A stretch of 64,000 nt of DNA from Paenibacillus brevis (GCF_018919145.1 NZ_JAHLQJ010000022.1:1-64000), one strand, 5' to 3'. Shown: positions 9,293-17,990, counted from the first letter of the stretch. The notes: generated by a model not told the origin, from the sequence alone. Program-made: numbers and translations.

Positions 9293-9369
9293 TGTATTAC
9301 CACACAAATTGTTCGAGAAGGCTTTGGGAGAGAGGGTACTGAGAGGCGAAGCAGAAAGAGGGGGAGCCT

Positions 9370-10038
9370 ATGTTTAAGAGAATGAAATCGGATATTCGGG
9401 CGGTCTTTGAGAATGATCCGGCTGCCAGAAGCAGATTTGAGGTCATATTTACTTACTCCGGTCTGCATGCCATTTGGAGCCACCGGATTGCGCATTTCCT
9501 CTATCATCGGCGTTGGTATACACTCGCGCGCATCGTGTCTCAGGTAAGCAGGTTTTTTACGGGAATCGAAATTCATCCCGGCGCAGTGATCGGGGAACGG
9601 CTGTTCATTGATCATGGCATGGGGGTCGTCATTGGCGAAACTTGCGAAATCGGAGATGATGTGGTTATCTATCAGGGAGTAACCCTGGGCGGGAGCGGCA
9701 AGGAGAAAGGAAAGCGTCATCCGACGATCGGCAATAATGTCGTTATCGGCTCCGGTGCCAAGATTCTTGGATCGTTCACTGTCGGAGACCAGTCCAATAT
9801 TGGAGCCAACTCGGTTGTTCTGAAGGAGGTGCCTGCCGGCAGCACCGTAGTCGGTATCCCGGGCAAGATTGTTCGTCAGGGAGGCAAGCGTCTGGATCGC
9901 CTGAGCCATCAGCTCCCCGATCCGGTTGTCGATACGATGCGCGAGCTTCAGGAACAGATTGTACAGCTTCAGGAAGAGCTCAGAAGCTTGAAGGAGCAAC
10001 GCTCGGACGAACAAGCTGTGAAGACGCTGCCGGATTGA
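9370..10038 (+). CDS. cysE: Serine O-acetyltransferase
   Basis: Makes O-acetylserine from serine and acetyl-CoA, the first step of cysteine synthesis. A helical N-terminal domain is followed by a left-handed beta helix of hexapeptide repeats (about 66-165). The active-site Asp81-His82 lies in FIDHGMG, and the flexible [12 protein letters not shown] loop is present. The C-terminus after residue 175 is a charged coiled segment ([17 protein letters not shown]). Length 222, normal. GGGGGAG directly upstream supports ATG 9370. Expression is probably set by the Cys T-box at 8320-8662. cysS follows after 56 bases. Confidence 0.95.
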   Translation: MFKRMKSDIRAVFENDPAARSRFEVIFTYSGLHAIWSHRIAHFLYHRRWYTLARIVSQVSRFFTGIEIHPGAVIGERLFIDHGMGVVIGETCEIGDDVVIYQGVTLGGSGKEKGKRHPTIGNNVVIGSGAKILGSFTVGDQSNIGANSVVLKEVPAGSTVVGIPGKIVRQGGKRLDRLSHQLPDPVVDTMRELQEQIVQLQEELRSLKEQRSDEQAVKTLPD

Positions 10039-10094
10039 GGCTTGAGCATATAAATACAGAGTAACAGTAACCGAGATTAGAAAGGGAAGAGAAC

Positions 10095-11507
10095 ATGAGC
10101 CTGCAAATATTCAACACCGTAACCCGGAGCAAGGAGACGTTCCAGAGTCAAGTGCCGGGACAAGTATCAATGTATGTATGCGGACCGACCGTATACGGCT
10201 ATATTCATATTGGGAATGCGAGACCGATGATCTTTTTTGATGTGGTGCGCAGTTACCTGGAGAATCAGGGCTACAAGGTAAATTACGTCGTCAATTTTAC
10301 AGACGTGGATGATAAGCTGATTCGCAAAGCGGAAGAGATGGGCGCGTCTGTGCCGGAGGTCGCGGAGACCTTCATCGGAGCGTACTACGAGGATTTGGAG
10401 GGCTTGGGTATACCCCGTGCGACGGCGAACCCGCGCGTAACCGAGAGCATGGAGCTGATCATCGAATTTATCCGTGATCTGGAGAACAAGGGCTACGCTT
10501 ATGCTAATGGAGGCGATGTCTTCTTCCGGACGAAGAAATTCGCGGATTACGGCAAGATCTCCGGCCAGAATATTGAAGAGCTTCAATTCGGCATTCGGAT
10601 CGATGTGGATGACCGCAAGGAGAGTCCGGAGGATTTTGTCCTGTGGAAGGCGGCCAAGCCGGGTGAGATTTTCTGGGAAAGCCCGTGGGGACCAGGACGT
10701 CCCGGCTGGCATATCGAATGCTCGGCAATGTCGCGCCATTTGCTTGGCGATACGCTGGACATTCACGGAGGCGGCCAGGATTTGCAATTTCCGCATCATG
10801 AATGCGAAGCAGCGCAATCCGAGGCAGTCACCGGCAAACCGCTCGCGAACTATTGGATGCATAACGGATATATTAATATCGGCGGCGAAAAGATGTCGAA
10901 GTCGCTGGGCAACGGCGTACTTGTAAAGGATTTGCGCGGTCAATACACGAAGGAAGCGATTCGCTACTTCATGCTGTCGACGCATTACCGGAACCCGCTT
11001 AACTTTACTGAAGAAACGATGCTTCAAGCGGTGCGCGGGGTGGAGCGGATCTCGAATGCGGCCGGCAACCTGCATTACCGGCTGCGGGAGGCGGAAGCTG
11101 CGAACGATGCTGCAGCGGCAACCCCGGAATGGACGCAGAAGCTGGAAGCGATCCGCAGCATGTTTCATGCCAAAATGCAGGATGATTTCAACACGCCGGA
11201 TGCGATTACAGCCTTGTTCGAATGGGTCAGCGAGGTTAATGGCCTGCTGGCGCAGACTGAAGTGAAGGCGGCCGATCTCAAGGCGGCGGCAGAACTGTTC
11301 GCGGAGATGAACGGCGTGCTGCGTGTCGCTGCCGGTGAGGCAGAACCGGAGCTGCTTGACGAAGAGATCGAAGCGCTGATTGCGGAGCGGGTGGAAGCGC
11401 GGAAGCAGAAGAACTGGGCCCGGGCCGACGAGATCCGCGATCTCCTGCAGGAGCAGGGTATCCTGCTGGAGGATACCCCGCAGGGCATGAGATGGCGGCG
11501 CAAATGA
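10095..11507 (+). CDS. cysS: Cysteinyl-tRNA synthetase
   Basis: Class I synthetase for tRNA-Cys. HIGN at 38-41, KMSKS at 266-270, and zinc ligands including Cys29, Cys209 and His234 are visible. The 470 residues are typical. RBS AAAGGGAAGAG precedes ATG 10095. It lies downstream of cysE under the same T-box, so synthesis of cysteine and its loading onto tRNA are co-regulated by charged tRNA-Cys. The 3' end overlaps mrnC. Confidence 0.97.
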   Translation: MSLQIFNTVTRSKETFQSQVPGQVSMYVCGPTVYGYIHIGNARPMIFFDVVRSYLENQGYKVNYVVNFTDVDDKLIRKAEEMGASVPEVAETFIGAYYEDLEGLGIPRATANPRVTESMELIIEFIRDLENKGYAYANGGDVFFRTKKFADYGKISGQNIEELQFGIRIDVDDRKESPEDFVLWKAAKPGEIFWESPWGPGRPGWHIECSAMSRHLLGDTLDIHGGGQDLQFPHHECEAAQSEAVTGKPLANYWMHNGYINIGGEKMSKSLGNGVLVKDLRGQYTKEAIRYFMLSTHYRNPLNFTEETMLQAVRGVERISNAAGNLHYRLREAEAANDAAAATPEWTQKLEAIRSMFHAKMQDDFNTPDAITALFEWVSEVNGLLAQTEVKAADLKAAAELFAEMNGVLRVAAGEAEPELLDEEIEALIAERVEARKQKNWARADEIRDLLQEQGILLEDTPQGMRWRRK

Positions 11508-11977
11508 CGGGCCCGGGTGCAGAAGGCGGCGCCGGAGGCATGACCGGCGCCGATGATGCGGCGCTTTGGTTCCCCGAGCCGCCGTCCAAGCCCGCGCGGC
11601 TGCTGCCGCCGCTCGCGCTTGCCTATATCGGGGACGCCGTCTATGAGGTCGCCGTCCGCCAGCACGTGATAGCGCGGCCCAATCTCCGGCCGCACCAGCT
11701 GCATCTTCGCTCGACCAGCTACGTCTCCGCCAAGGCGCAGGCAACGATCCTGTCCCTGTTGGAGCCGGAGCTTGCCGAGCCGGAGCAGGACATCGTCCGC
11801 CAGGGACGCAACGCCAAATCCGGCACTGTCCCCAAAAATGCAAATGTGCTCGATTATCGCCATGCAACGGCATTTGAAGCGCTAATCGGTTTTTTATACT
11901 ATTCGGGAAAGCATGACCGGCTTCGCTCGTTAATTGCTCTGGGTTTTGAGCGCTATGAAGCCTCAGAACAAAAGTGA
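11504..11977 (+). CDS. mrnC: Mini-ribonuclease III
   Basis: Mini-RNase III is a dimeric RNase III catalytic domain without the dsRNA-binding domain. It matures 23S rRNA ends in Bacillus. The RNase III core signature ALAYIGDAVYEVAVRQH is clear, with acidic residues also in NAKSGTVPKNANVLDYRHATAFEALIGFLYY. Three starts are possible: ATG 11492, ATG 11504 (overlapping the cysS stop as ATGA, preferred) and ATG 11540 behind a GGAGG that is too close. From 11504 it has 157 residues, slightly longer than usual because of a Gly/Ala-rich N-terminus. The first half is visibly richer in G+C than its neighbours. Confidence 0.9.
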   Translation: MTGPGAEGGAGGMTGADDAALWFPEPPSKPARLLPPLALAYIGDAVYEVAVRQHVIARPNLRPHQLHLRSTSYVSAKAQATILSLLEPELAEPEQDIVRQGRNAKSGTVPKNANVLDYRHATAFEALIGFLYYSGKHDRLRSLIALGFERYEASEQK

Positions 11978-12044
11978 TGCATGAAACGGTATCAAGCACG
12001 GATAATGAATGAATGAACATGAATATCGATCAGGAGGATTTATT

Positions 12045-12797
12045 ATGGAGGATCAAGAGTGGATTGCAGGCAAGCACTCGTTGCTGGAGGCATTGAGAGC
12101 TGGCCGCACCATCAATAAAATTTGGATAGCCGAGGGGGCGCAGAAGCATCTGACCCAGCCGATTATTTCGGAAGCAAAGAACCGGGGGATCATCGTTCAG
12201 TTCGTGGACAAGCGCAAACTGGATCAGATGGCTCCGGGTCTTCAGCATCAGGGCGTTGTCGCTCAAGCGGCTCCTTATGCCTATGTTGAAGTGGAGGACC
12301 TGCTGACCCGTGCATCCGAACGGGGAGAACCCCCTTTCTTGCTTATTCTTGATGAAATCGAAGACCCGCACAATCTGGGTTCGATTCTTCGGACGGCAGA
12401 GTGCACCGGCGTGCATGGCGTAATCATTCCGAAGCGGCGTTCGGCGGCAGTTACCGCTACCGTGTCCAAGACATCGGCCGGCGCTGTGGAATATGTGCCT
12501 GTGGCCAGGGTGACTAACCTTGTTCAGACGATGGAGCAGCTGAAGGAAGCCGGTGTATGGATTGTCGGTACCGATGTTGCAGCCAAAGAAGAGATTTACG
12601 GCGGCGGAAAGATTTTTACAGGACCTGCGGCAATCGTGATCGGGAATGAGAATAAAGGAATGGGGCGTCTGGTGCGCGAGACCTGTGACGTGCTGCTGAA
12701 GCTGCCGATGAGCGGTCAACTGAATTCCCTGAATGCTTCGGTTGCAGCAGGGGTAGTCATGTACGAAGTGCTGCGCAGACGACGCGGCGAAGGTTAA
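12045..12797 (+). CDS. rlmB: 23S rRNA 2'-O-ribose methyltransferase RlmB
   Basis: SpoU-family (SPOUT) methyltransferase, named yacO in B. subtilis; RlmB methylates G2251 in 23S rRNA. An N-terminal substrate-binding domain (2-75) is followed by the SPOUT knot. Motif 1 is DEIEDPHNLGSILRTAE, motif 2 GNENKGM and motif 3 MSGQLNSLNASVAAGV. The frame is open from 12009, but CAGGAGG at 12031-12037 fits ATG 12045, giving 250 residues. yacP starts six bases after the stop. Confidence 0.93.
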   Translation: MEDQEWIAGKHSLLEALRAGRTINKIWIAEGAQKHLTQPIISEAKNRGIIVQFVDKRKLDQMAPGLQHQGVVAQAAPYAYVEVEDLLTRASERGEPPFLLILDEIEDPHNLGSILRTAECTGVHGVIIPKRRSAAVTATVSKTSAGAVEYVPVARVTNLVQTMEQLKEAGVWIVGTDVAAKEEIYGGGKIFTGPAAIVIGNENKGMGRLVRETCDVLLKLPMSGQLNSLNASVAAGVVMYEVLRRRRGEG

Positions 12798-12803
12798 CGC
12801 TAT

Positions 12804-13325
12804 ATGCGCGATCTGCGCGATTGTCTGCTGGTCGATGGATATAATATGATCGGTGGCTGGCCTGAGCTGTCCTCCCTATCCAAGACTGATCTGGAGGCGG
12901 CACGGGACCGTCTGCTAGAGCGGCTGGCCGACTATCAGGCCTTTTCGGGCAGGAAGGTTATTGTCGTGTTTGACGCCTACAGGGTGCCCGGTCTCGGCAA
13001 GTCCTTTGCCCAATACAAGGTTGACATTCATTTCACCAAGGAAAAAGAGACTGCAGATGAATGCATTGAACGGCTGGTAGGTGAGCTGTCCCACCGCCGC
13101 CGGCAGATCTATGTTGCCACGAGTGATATGGTCGAGCAGCATGTAATCTTCGGCCAGGGGGCGCTGCGTGTGTCGGCCAAGGAGCTGCTGACTCAGGTGG
13201 AGCAAAGCGAGAAGGATGTTCAAATCAAGCTGAATGAACGGCGCAGCAACTCGGGACGGAACACCATTGATTCGAAGCTTAGTCCCGATATGAGGACTAT
13301 GTTTGAGCGATGGCGGAGGGAGTAA
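12804..13325 (+). CDS. rae1: Ribosome-dependent mRNA endonuclease Rae1 (YacP), NYN domain
   Basis: NYN/PIN-like nuclease of 173 residues. Rae1 of B. subtilis cleaves certain mRNAs in the ribosomal A site. Visible are the DGYN motif near the N-terminus (LLVDGYNMIGGWPEL), the second acidic motif VIVVFDAYRVPG and a third near TADECIERLV. No strong Shine-Dalgarno is present, only GAAGG 15 bases upstream. Six-base spacing to rlmB suggests coupled translation. The order rlmB-yacP-sigH is standard. Confidence 0.92.
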   Translation: MRDLRDCLLVDGYNMIGGWPELSSLSKTDLEAARDRLLERLADYQAFSGRKVIVVFDAYRVPGLGKSFAQYKVDIHFTKEKETADECIERLVGELSHRRRQIYVATSDMVEQHVIFGQGALRVSAKELLTQVEQSEKDVQIKLNERRSNSGRNTIDSKLSPDMRTMFERWRRE

Positions 13326-13394
13326 GGTCCTTACCCAATTATGCCCATTTCCTCTTGACAAGTTTCGACTTTACATCTTTTGGTACTTTTTTGG

Positions 13395-13424
13395 TTGACG
13401 CTGGTATGGACCATCATATATACT
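13395..13424 (+). promoter_or_regulatory. Probable sigH promoter
   Basis: TTGACG (13395-13400), 18-base spacer, TATACT (13419-13424). It lies in the 156-base gap between yacP and sigH. SigA-type by eye. No AbrB site was identified. Confidence 0.5.
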
Positions 13425-13484
13425 GTTCGTATTACTTGACTGAAGTGACGGGGCACCGTGCGTTGCAGCCGGAGGGATTAAGTG

Positions 13485-14135
13485 GTGAGTGTCAACCTCG
13501 AGACATGGGTTAGGTTCGACTATGAGGTCCTGAGCGATGAGGACATTGTAGAAGCTGTACGTAATGGTGATAGTGAAGCATTGGAATACTTGATTAACAA
13601 GTATCGGAGCTTTGTGCGAGCTAAGGCCAGGTCATACTTTCTCATCGGTGCTGATCGTGAGGATATCGTCCAGGAAGGGATGATAGGCCTATATAAGGCG
13701 ATCCGGGACTTTCGGGGGGACAAGCTGGCTTCATTCAAAGCGTTTGCAGAGATTTGCATCACTCGTCAGATCATTACCGCGATCAAGACGGCAACGCGCC
13801 AGAAGCACATTCCGCTTAACTCTTATGTTTCGCTGGACAAGCCGATTTACGATGAAGAATCCGACCGCACATTGCTGGATGTAATTTGCGGCTCGCGCGT
13901 ATGTGATCCGGAAGAACTTATAATTAATCAGGAAGAATTCATCGGGCTTGAAGACAAGATGTCCGAGATTCTTAGTGATCTTGAGCGCAAGGTACTGATG
14001 CTCTATCTTGACGGCAGATCGTATCAGGAAATTGCCGTAGATCTTAAGCGCCATGTGAAATCAATCGATAACGCTCTCCAGAGAGTCAAGCGGAAGCTCG
14101 AACGTTATTTGGAAGACCGCGATATGGGTATTTGA
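13485..14135 (+). CDS. sigH: RNA polymerase sigma-H factor
   Basis: Sigma-30 (SigH, Spo0H) directs transition-phase and early sporulation genes. The region AKARSYFLIGADREDIVQEG (sigma 2) and the C-terminal SYQEIAVDLKRHVKSIDNAL (sigma 4 helix-turn-helix) match SigH closely. GGAGGG at 13471-13476 precedes two GTG codons, 13482 and 13485; the second has the better spacing, giving 216 residues. It has its own promoter candidate and a terminator. Confidence 0.96.
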   Translation: MSVNLETWVRFDYEVLSDEDIVEAVRNGDSEALEYLINKYRSFVRAKARSYFLIGADREDIVQEGMIGLYKAIRDFRGDKLASFKAFAEICITRQIITAIKTATRQKHIPLNSYVSLDKPIYDEESDRTLLDVICGSRVCDPEELIINQEEFIGLEDKMSEILSDLERKVLMLYLDGRSYQEIAVDLKRHVKSIDNALQRVKRKLERYLEDRDMGI

Positions 14136-14171
14136 ACTTATTGTTAGTGGGTTATGTAAAATAGAAAGCAC

Positions 14172-14206
14172 AGAGACGGCGGGGACTCCCCTACCGTCTC
14201 TTTTTG
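14172..14206 (+). terminator. Terminator after sigH
   Basis: AGAGACGG (14172-14179) / CCGTCTCT (14194-14201) followed by TTTTT. It separates sigH from the convergent minus-strand gene. Confidence 0.85.
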
Positions 14207-14210
14207 ACTT

Positions 14211-15362
14211 TTATTGAAGTGTAACGATGAGTGCATTGCTGATTTTCCTGCCGGGTGTCGTGAGATATTTTCCGTTATAATAGAGTCCGCTTGAGGCTCC
14301 TCCATCCAAATTCATGGCCTGCACAGCACCGGCCTGCTTCATGATTTCTGCAAGCTGCGGGATTGTCGCTCCAGTTGAGGTAACGAATAACAGCTCGTGG
14401 TTCTTGGTAATGCCAAGCGCGCTTCTTGCGCCTCCGCCCGTTAGAATCTTCGGATCACGGAATCCTTCCTCCACAACATCGACGGCAACCGCTCCGTCCT
14501 TCACAAGCCGCGGACCGGCTTGGATGCCGCCTTCGATAGATCCATGCTCAAAAGCATTGTTGAAGTCCGGCCCTGGGATCATGCCCGCCAGCATGTTTGT
14601 ATCATAGGTGAAAATAGTCCGCCGGTCGCCCCCTGCCTTCATCTTTAATTCTCCGCCGGTTACGATGTAGCCATAGGGTGCCTTATGTGCGCTCTCCGTG
14701 TAGGCATCAAAGAAGGTACCGTTGATGGCGACCGCAGCCTTGCTTCGCTTTGCTATGCTGCTCAGTTCCTCAACCTTTCCGATTTCATCGCCGGCAAGAA
14801 CGACATTTAGCCGAACATCCGGATGCATGAGATCCACAGTCACAATTTGGACTGTAAATGATTTCTTGGATACCTTGAAGGTCTTTTGCTCCTGCTTGAC
14901 GGCCTTCTTGGCAGCCGAGCTTGGAGTCCGTGTGACAGCTGGCAGCACAAGCCTTTCTTCTCCGCCGGTGAGAATGACAGATAAAGGCGTCTTGCTCCAT
15001 ACCGCCGAGAGCTCAAGCTTGTCCAATGCAAGCTTGAGCGGAACGTATACGGTGCCTTCCTCTACAAAGGCGGCATTCGAAAGCAAGAACGGGGATTCGT
15101 TGATGGAAGCAGACTTTTCACCGACAGTGAGGGAGAGGCGGACAGCTCCCCGGATGAACTCAACTCTTTTTGACGAAGCAGACCAGATAACCTCGATTCC
15201 TGAAAAGCCGTTTAAAGCTCGTGCAGGTATGTAAGAGACGCCTCCTTGCGCTTCCAGAAGCACCTTGTTTTTCGCTTCCGCGGAGGGGCCTTCGGCTGCA
15301 AGGGAAACGGATGGAACGAGACACATCAGTGCCAGAAGGATAAGCAAGAACCTTTTCTTCAT
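14211..15362 (-). CDS. Secreted phosphodiester glycosidase family protein with copper-amine-oxidase-N-like domain
   Basis: 383 residues. A signal peptide (about 1-22, ending SLA-AE) is followed by an N-terminal domain of the copper amine oxidase N type (about 25-130: GVSYIPARAL...GTVYVPLKLALDKL), probably a cell-surface binding module. The C-terminal domain (about 165-383) is of the NAGPA/phosphodiester glycosidase family (formerly DUF2233), seen in AVAINGTFFDAYTESAHKAPYG, GARSALGITKN and MNLDGGASSGLYYNG. The enzyme class acts on GlcNAc-1-phosphodiesters; the substrate here is unknown. On the minus strand AAAGGAG precedes the ATG. It sits alone between sigH and rpmG, which are usually adjacent, so it is an accessory gene at this locus. 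Confidence 0.85.
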   Translation of the reverse strand: MKKRFLLILLALMCLVPSVSLAAEGPSAEAKNKVLLEAQGGVSYIPARALNGFSGIEVIWSASSKRVEFIRGAVRLSLTVGEKSASINESPFLLSNAAFVEEGTVYVPLKLALDKLELSAVWSKTPLSVILTGGEERLVLPAVTRTPSSAAKKAVKQEQKTFKVSKKSFTVQIVTVDLMHPDVRLNVVLAGDEIGKVEELSSIAKRSKAAVAINGTFFDAYTESAHKAPYGYIVTGGELKMKAGGDRRTIFTYDTNMLAGMIPGPDFNNAFEHGSIEGGIQAGPRLVKDGAVAVDVVEEGFRDPKILTGGGARSALGITKNHELLFVTSTGATIPQLAEIMKQAGAVQAMNLDGGASSGLYYNGKYLTTPGRKISNALIVTLQ

Positions 15363-15589
15363 GTCAAAACTCCTTTTGCGCGTAGGTTATGTTTAATCAT
15401 ACAGCCTATTATCGGTAGAATAGCAGCTGGCATGAAGGTATCAGCAATAGGTTTAGTCCCGGCTTAGCTGTGCTATAATAGAACAAGTACGCATTGACAG
15501 CAGGCAGGCCTTAGGTCGGGGGAGATTAATCCCGGAGAAGATTCCAGAAATACCTCTATTTAACGAAGCGGAAAGCTTGCTTTGGCTCG

Positions 15590-15618
15590 TTGACACGGGT
15601 TATGGCATGTGATAAAGT
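15590..15618 (+). promoter_or_regulatory. Promoter of rpmG-secE-nusG
   Basis: TTGACA (15590-15595), 17-base spacer, TAAAGT (15613-15618). A small hairpin TTTAGG (15621-15626) / CCTAAA (15631-15636) lies at the expected transcription start. The rest of the gap 15363-15708 holds a second TATAAT-like word at 15474-15479 with a poor -35; nothing else was recognised. Confidence 0.7.
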
Positions 15619-15708
15619 GTTTTAGGTAGGCCTAAATTTGTGCTTTTCATTTTTAGGTTTAGACAATGAGACTTTCTCAATCAGGAATGTCTTCGGGAGG
15701 TGCACATC

Positions 15709-15858
15709 ATGCGGGTAATAATTACGTTGGCTTGTACGAACTGCAAACAAAGAAACTACACGACAACGAAAAACAAGCGTAACCACCCCGACCGCATGGA
15801 GATGAAGAAATTTTGCAAGTTTTGCAACGAGCAAGTTCCTCATCGCGAAACCAGATAG
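15709..15858 (+). CDS. rpmG: 50S ribosomal protein L33
   Basis: 49 residues, zinc-binding form with Cys9, Cys12, Cys36 and Cys39 (CTNC and CKFC). The sequence reads [12 protein letters not shown]... and ends [17 protein letters not shown] lies 5-12 bases upstream of ATG 15709. Position just before secE-nusG is standard. Genomes of this group often have a second, zinc-independent L33 elsewhere. Confidence 0.95.
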   Translation: MRVIITLACTNCKQRNYTTTKNKRNHPDRMEMKKFCKFCNEQVPHRETR

Positions 15859-15879
15859 TCTTTGGAGGTGTAGTCGCGC

Positions 15880-16071
15880 ATGAAAAAAAGTTTCAAGTCG
15901 TTGATCTCTTTTTTCTCTGAAAGCTGGGCTGAGCTTAAAAAGGTTCGCTGGCCTAATCGTAAAGAGCTGACCAATTACACGCTGATTGTGCTCGGTACAA
16001 TTGCTGTTGTCGCGATTTATTTTTGGGTACTTGATATCGGCATCTCTGCTGTGATCAATGCGATTATTTAA
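15880..16071 (+). CDS. secE: Preprotein translocase subunit SecE
   Basis: 63-residue single-span SecE of Gram-positive type. It stabilises SecY in the membrane channel. A cytosolic amphipathic helix (KSLISFFSESWAELKKVRWPNRKEL) precedes one membrane helix (about 34-57). TTTGGAGGTG before ATG 15880. It lies between rpmG and nusG. Confidence 0.95.
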   Translation: MKKSFKSLISFFSESWAELKKVRWPNRKELTNYTLIVLGTIAVVAIYFWVLDIGISAVINAII

Positions 16072-16094
16072 GAAGGGTCCACAGGTGGCTTGAG

Positions 16095-16628
16095 ATGGAA
16101 AAAAGATGGTACGTAGTTCATACCTATTCCGGGTATGAAAACAAAGTCAAAGCCAATTTGGAAAAGCGTGTCGAGTCTATGGGCATGGAAGACAAGATTT
16201 TCCGCGTTCTTGTTCCTATGGAAGAAGAAGTGGTAAACAAGGACGGTAAGAAAAAGACCGTTATGCGTAAAGTTTACCCCGGATATGTCTTGGTTGAAAT
16301 GATCCAGACGGACGATTCCTGGTATGTTGTTCGCAACACGCCTGGGGTTACCGGATTCGTCGGCTCAACAGGTTCCGGCTCCAAGCCTACACCTCTGCTT
16401 CCAGAAGAAGTAGAACAGATTCTACAGCATATGGGCATGGAAGAGCCGAAGCCTGTAATCGAGTTCGAATTGAAGGAATCCGTGCGCATCAAAGTTGGCC
16501 CGTTCGCCAATTTTGTCGGATCGATCGAAGAAATTCTGGTCGACAAAAGCAAGCTCAAGGTACACGTCAACATGTTTGGTCGAGAAACCCCGCTTGAGCT
16601 GGACTACACTCAGGTGGAAAAAATATAA
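16095..16628 (+). CDS. nusG: Transcription antitermination/termination factor NusG
   Basis: 177 residues. The NGN domain (WYVVHTYSGYENKVKANLEKR) binds the RNA polymerase clamp. The C-terminal KOW domain (VRIKVGPFANFVGSIEEI) links to Rho or the ribosome. Start ATG 16095 follows an AGGTGG. It is co-transcribed with secE; a leader with an L1-type site separates it from rplK. Confidence 0.97.
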   Translation: MEKRWYVVHTYSGYENKVKANLEKRVESMGMEDKIFRVLVPMEEEVVNKDGKKKTVMRKVYPGYVLVEMIQTDDSWYVVRNTPGVTGFVGSTGSGSKPTPLLPEEVEQILQHMGMEEPKPVIEFELKESVRIKVGPFANFVGSIEEILVDKSKLKVHVNMFGRETPLELDYTQVEKI

Positions 16629-16634
16629 GTAATT

Positions 16635-16718
16635 GCTCAAAGAATTAGATTTTTTTGAGCTACTTCTAAAGGTTTCTTAGGGTTTTACGTGGGAGGAGCT
16701 CTGGGCTCCGTCTACCAC
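16635..16718 (+). promoter_or_regulatory. rplK leader with probable L1-binding hairpin
   Basis: A 7-bp stem GCTCAAA (16635-16641) / TTTGAGC (16654-16660) is followed by GTGGGAGG (16689-16696) paired across CTCC to ACCAC (16714-16718). The GTGGGAGG...ACCAC pattern recurs before rplA (17228-17253). Such motifs mimic the 23S rRNA L1-stalk binding site, and L1 is the known autogenous repressor of rplK-rplA in other bacteria. The binding claim is inference from pattern and position. Confidence 0.5.
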
Positions 16719-16742
16719 TATTAGGGCAAGGAGGTGTCTCAC

Positions 16743-17168
16743 ATGGCAAAAAAGGTAATCAAAGTTGTTAAACTGCAAATTCCTGCAGGGAAAGCGAATC
16801 CTGCGCCTCCGGTAGGTCCGGCACTGGGTCAAGCAGGTGTCAACATCATGGCATTCTGTAAAGAGTTCAACGCTCGTACCGCCGATCAGGCAGGTTTGAT
16901 CATTCCGGTTGAAATTTCGGTGTTTGAAGACCGTTCCTTTACATTCATCACCAAAACTCCTCCGGCAGCCGTTCTGCTTCGTGTTGCAGCGAAGATCGAG
17001 AAGGGTTCCGGTGAACCGAACAAGAAGAAAGTGGCTACCGTGAAACGCGACGTTGTTCGTCAAATCGCGGAGCAAAAAATGCCTGACCTTAACGCAGCAT
17101 CCGTTGAATCGGCTATGCGCATGGTTGAAGGTACTGCTCGCAGCATGGGCATCACGATCCAAGACTAA
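16743..17168 (+). CDS. rplK: 50S ribosomal protein L11
   Basis: 141 residues. L11 forms the GTPase-associated centre with 23S rRNA and L10-L12. The N-terminal signature [22 protein letters not shown] is present. The frame is open from GTG 16734, but that codon lies within the AAGGAGGTG Shine-Dalgarno (16729-16737), so ATG 16743 is the start. Confidence 0.96.
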   Translation: MAKKVIKVVKLQIPAGKANPAPPVGPALGQAGVNIMAFCKEFNARTADQAGLIIPVEISVFEDRSFTFITKTPPAAVLLRVAAKIEKGSGEPNKKKVATVKRDVVRQIAEQKMPDLNAASVESAMRMVEGTARSMGITIQD

Positions 17169-17227
17169 TCCTTGGACGTACAAGCAACTTAGAAAAGCAT
17201 CAAGAACTTGCAACTGAAGTTGCTCTG

Positions 17228-17253
17228 GTGGGAGGATATTCCGCTAATACCAC
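17228..17253 (+). promoter_or_regulatory. rplA leader with probable L1-binding site
   Basis: GTGGGAGG (17228-17235), then ATATTCCGCTAA, then TACCAC (17248-17253). It has the same terminal words as the hairpin upstream of rplK. It lies 17 bases before the rplA start and ends just ahead of its Shine-Dalgarno, so L1 binding could block initiation. Confidence 0.5.
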
Positions 17254-17270
17254 AAAGGAGGACGAATTAC

Positions 17271-17963
17271 ATGGCTAAACACGGTAAGAAATACCTTGAA
17301 GCAGCCAAGCTGATCGACAGCGAAGCTACTTATGAGCCTGCCGAAGCCGTTGAACTGGTGAAAAAGGCAGCAACTGCAAAATTCGACGAAACCGTTGAAG
17401 CAGCAGTTCGTTTGGGCGTAGACCCTCGTAAGCAAGACCAAGCCGTTCGTGGTGTTGTTGTACTGCCGCATGGCACAGGTAAAACACAACGCGTTCTGGT
17501 ATTCGCCAAAGGTGAAAAAGTGAAGGAAGCGGAAGCGGCCGGCGCTGATTACGTAGGCGACCAAGACATGATCAACAAAATCCAACAAGGCTGGTTCGAG
17601 TTCGATGTCTGCGTAGCAACACCGGACATGATGAGCGAAGTTGGTAAACTGGGCCGTCTGCTCGGTGGTAAGGGCCTCATGCCTAACCCTAAAGCAGGTA
17701 CAGTTACGTTTGACGTAGCTAAGGCTGTTCAAGAAATCAAAGCAGGTAAAATTGAGTACCGTCTGGACAAGGCTGGACAAATTCATGCGCCAATCGGCAA
17801 AGTATCCTTTACTGCCGAGCAACTGAATGAGAACCTGAAGTCTCTCATCGACGCATTGAATCGTGCAAAACCAGCAGCTGCGAAGGGCGTATACTTGAAG
17901 AACATTGCGATTTCTTCGACAATGGGTCCTAGCGCTCGTGTTAACACTGCAGTTTACAAATAA
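17271..17963 (+). CDS. rplA: 50S ribosomal protein L1
   Basis: 230 residues. L1 binds the mobile L1 stalk of 23S rRNA and moves E-site tRNA. The family signature [22 protein letters not shown] is visible. The frame extends upstream to 17208, but AAAGGAGGACG precedes ATG 17271 (MAKHGKKY), the conserved start. It is likely also a translational repressor of rplK-rplA through the two sites noted. Confidence 0.96.
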   Translation: MAKHGKKYLEAAKLIDSEATYEPAEAVELVKKAATAKFDETVEAAVRLGVDPRKQDQAVRGVVVLPHGTGKTQRVLVFAKGEKVKEAEAAGADYVGDQDMINKIQQGWFEFDVCVATPDMMSEVGKLGRLLGGKGLMPNPKAGTVTFDVAKAVQEIKAGKIEYRLDKAGQIHAPIGKVSFTAEQLNENLKSLIDALNRAKPAAAKGVYLKNIAISSTMGPSARVNTAVYK

Positions 17964-17990
17964 TACCGCTTGAAAGAGCAGGTTAGGGGA

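Noticed and set aside
9253..10014. 253-codon minus-strand frame opposite cysE
   Set aside because: Antisense to the hexapeptide-repeat gene cysE. Its open state follows from the repeated codon pattern there.
10167..12020. Open frame of 617 codons on the minus strand opposite cysS and mrnC
   Set aside because: Shadow of GC-rich plus-strand coding sequence; low-complexity Arg/Ala/Pro composition and no recognisable domain.
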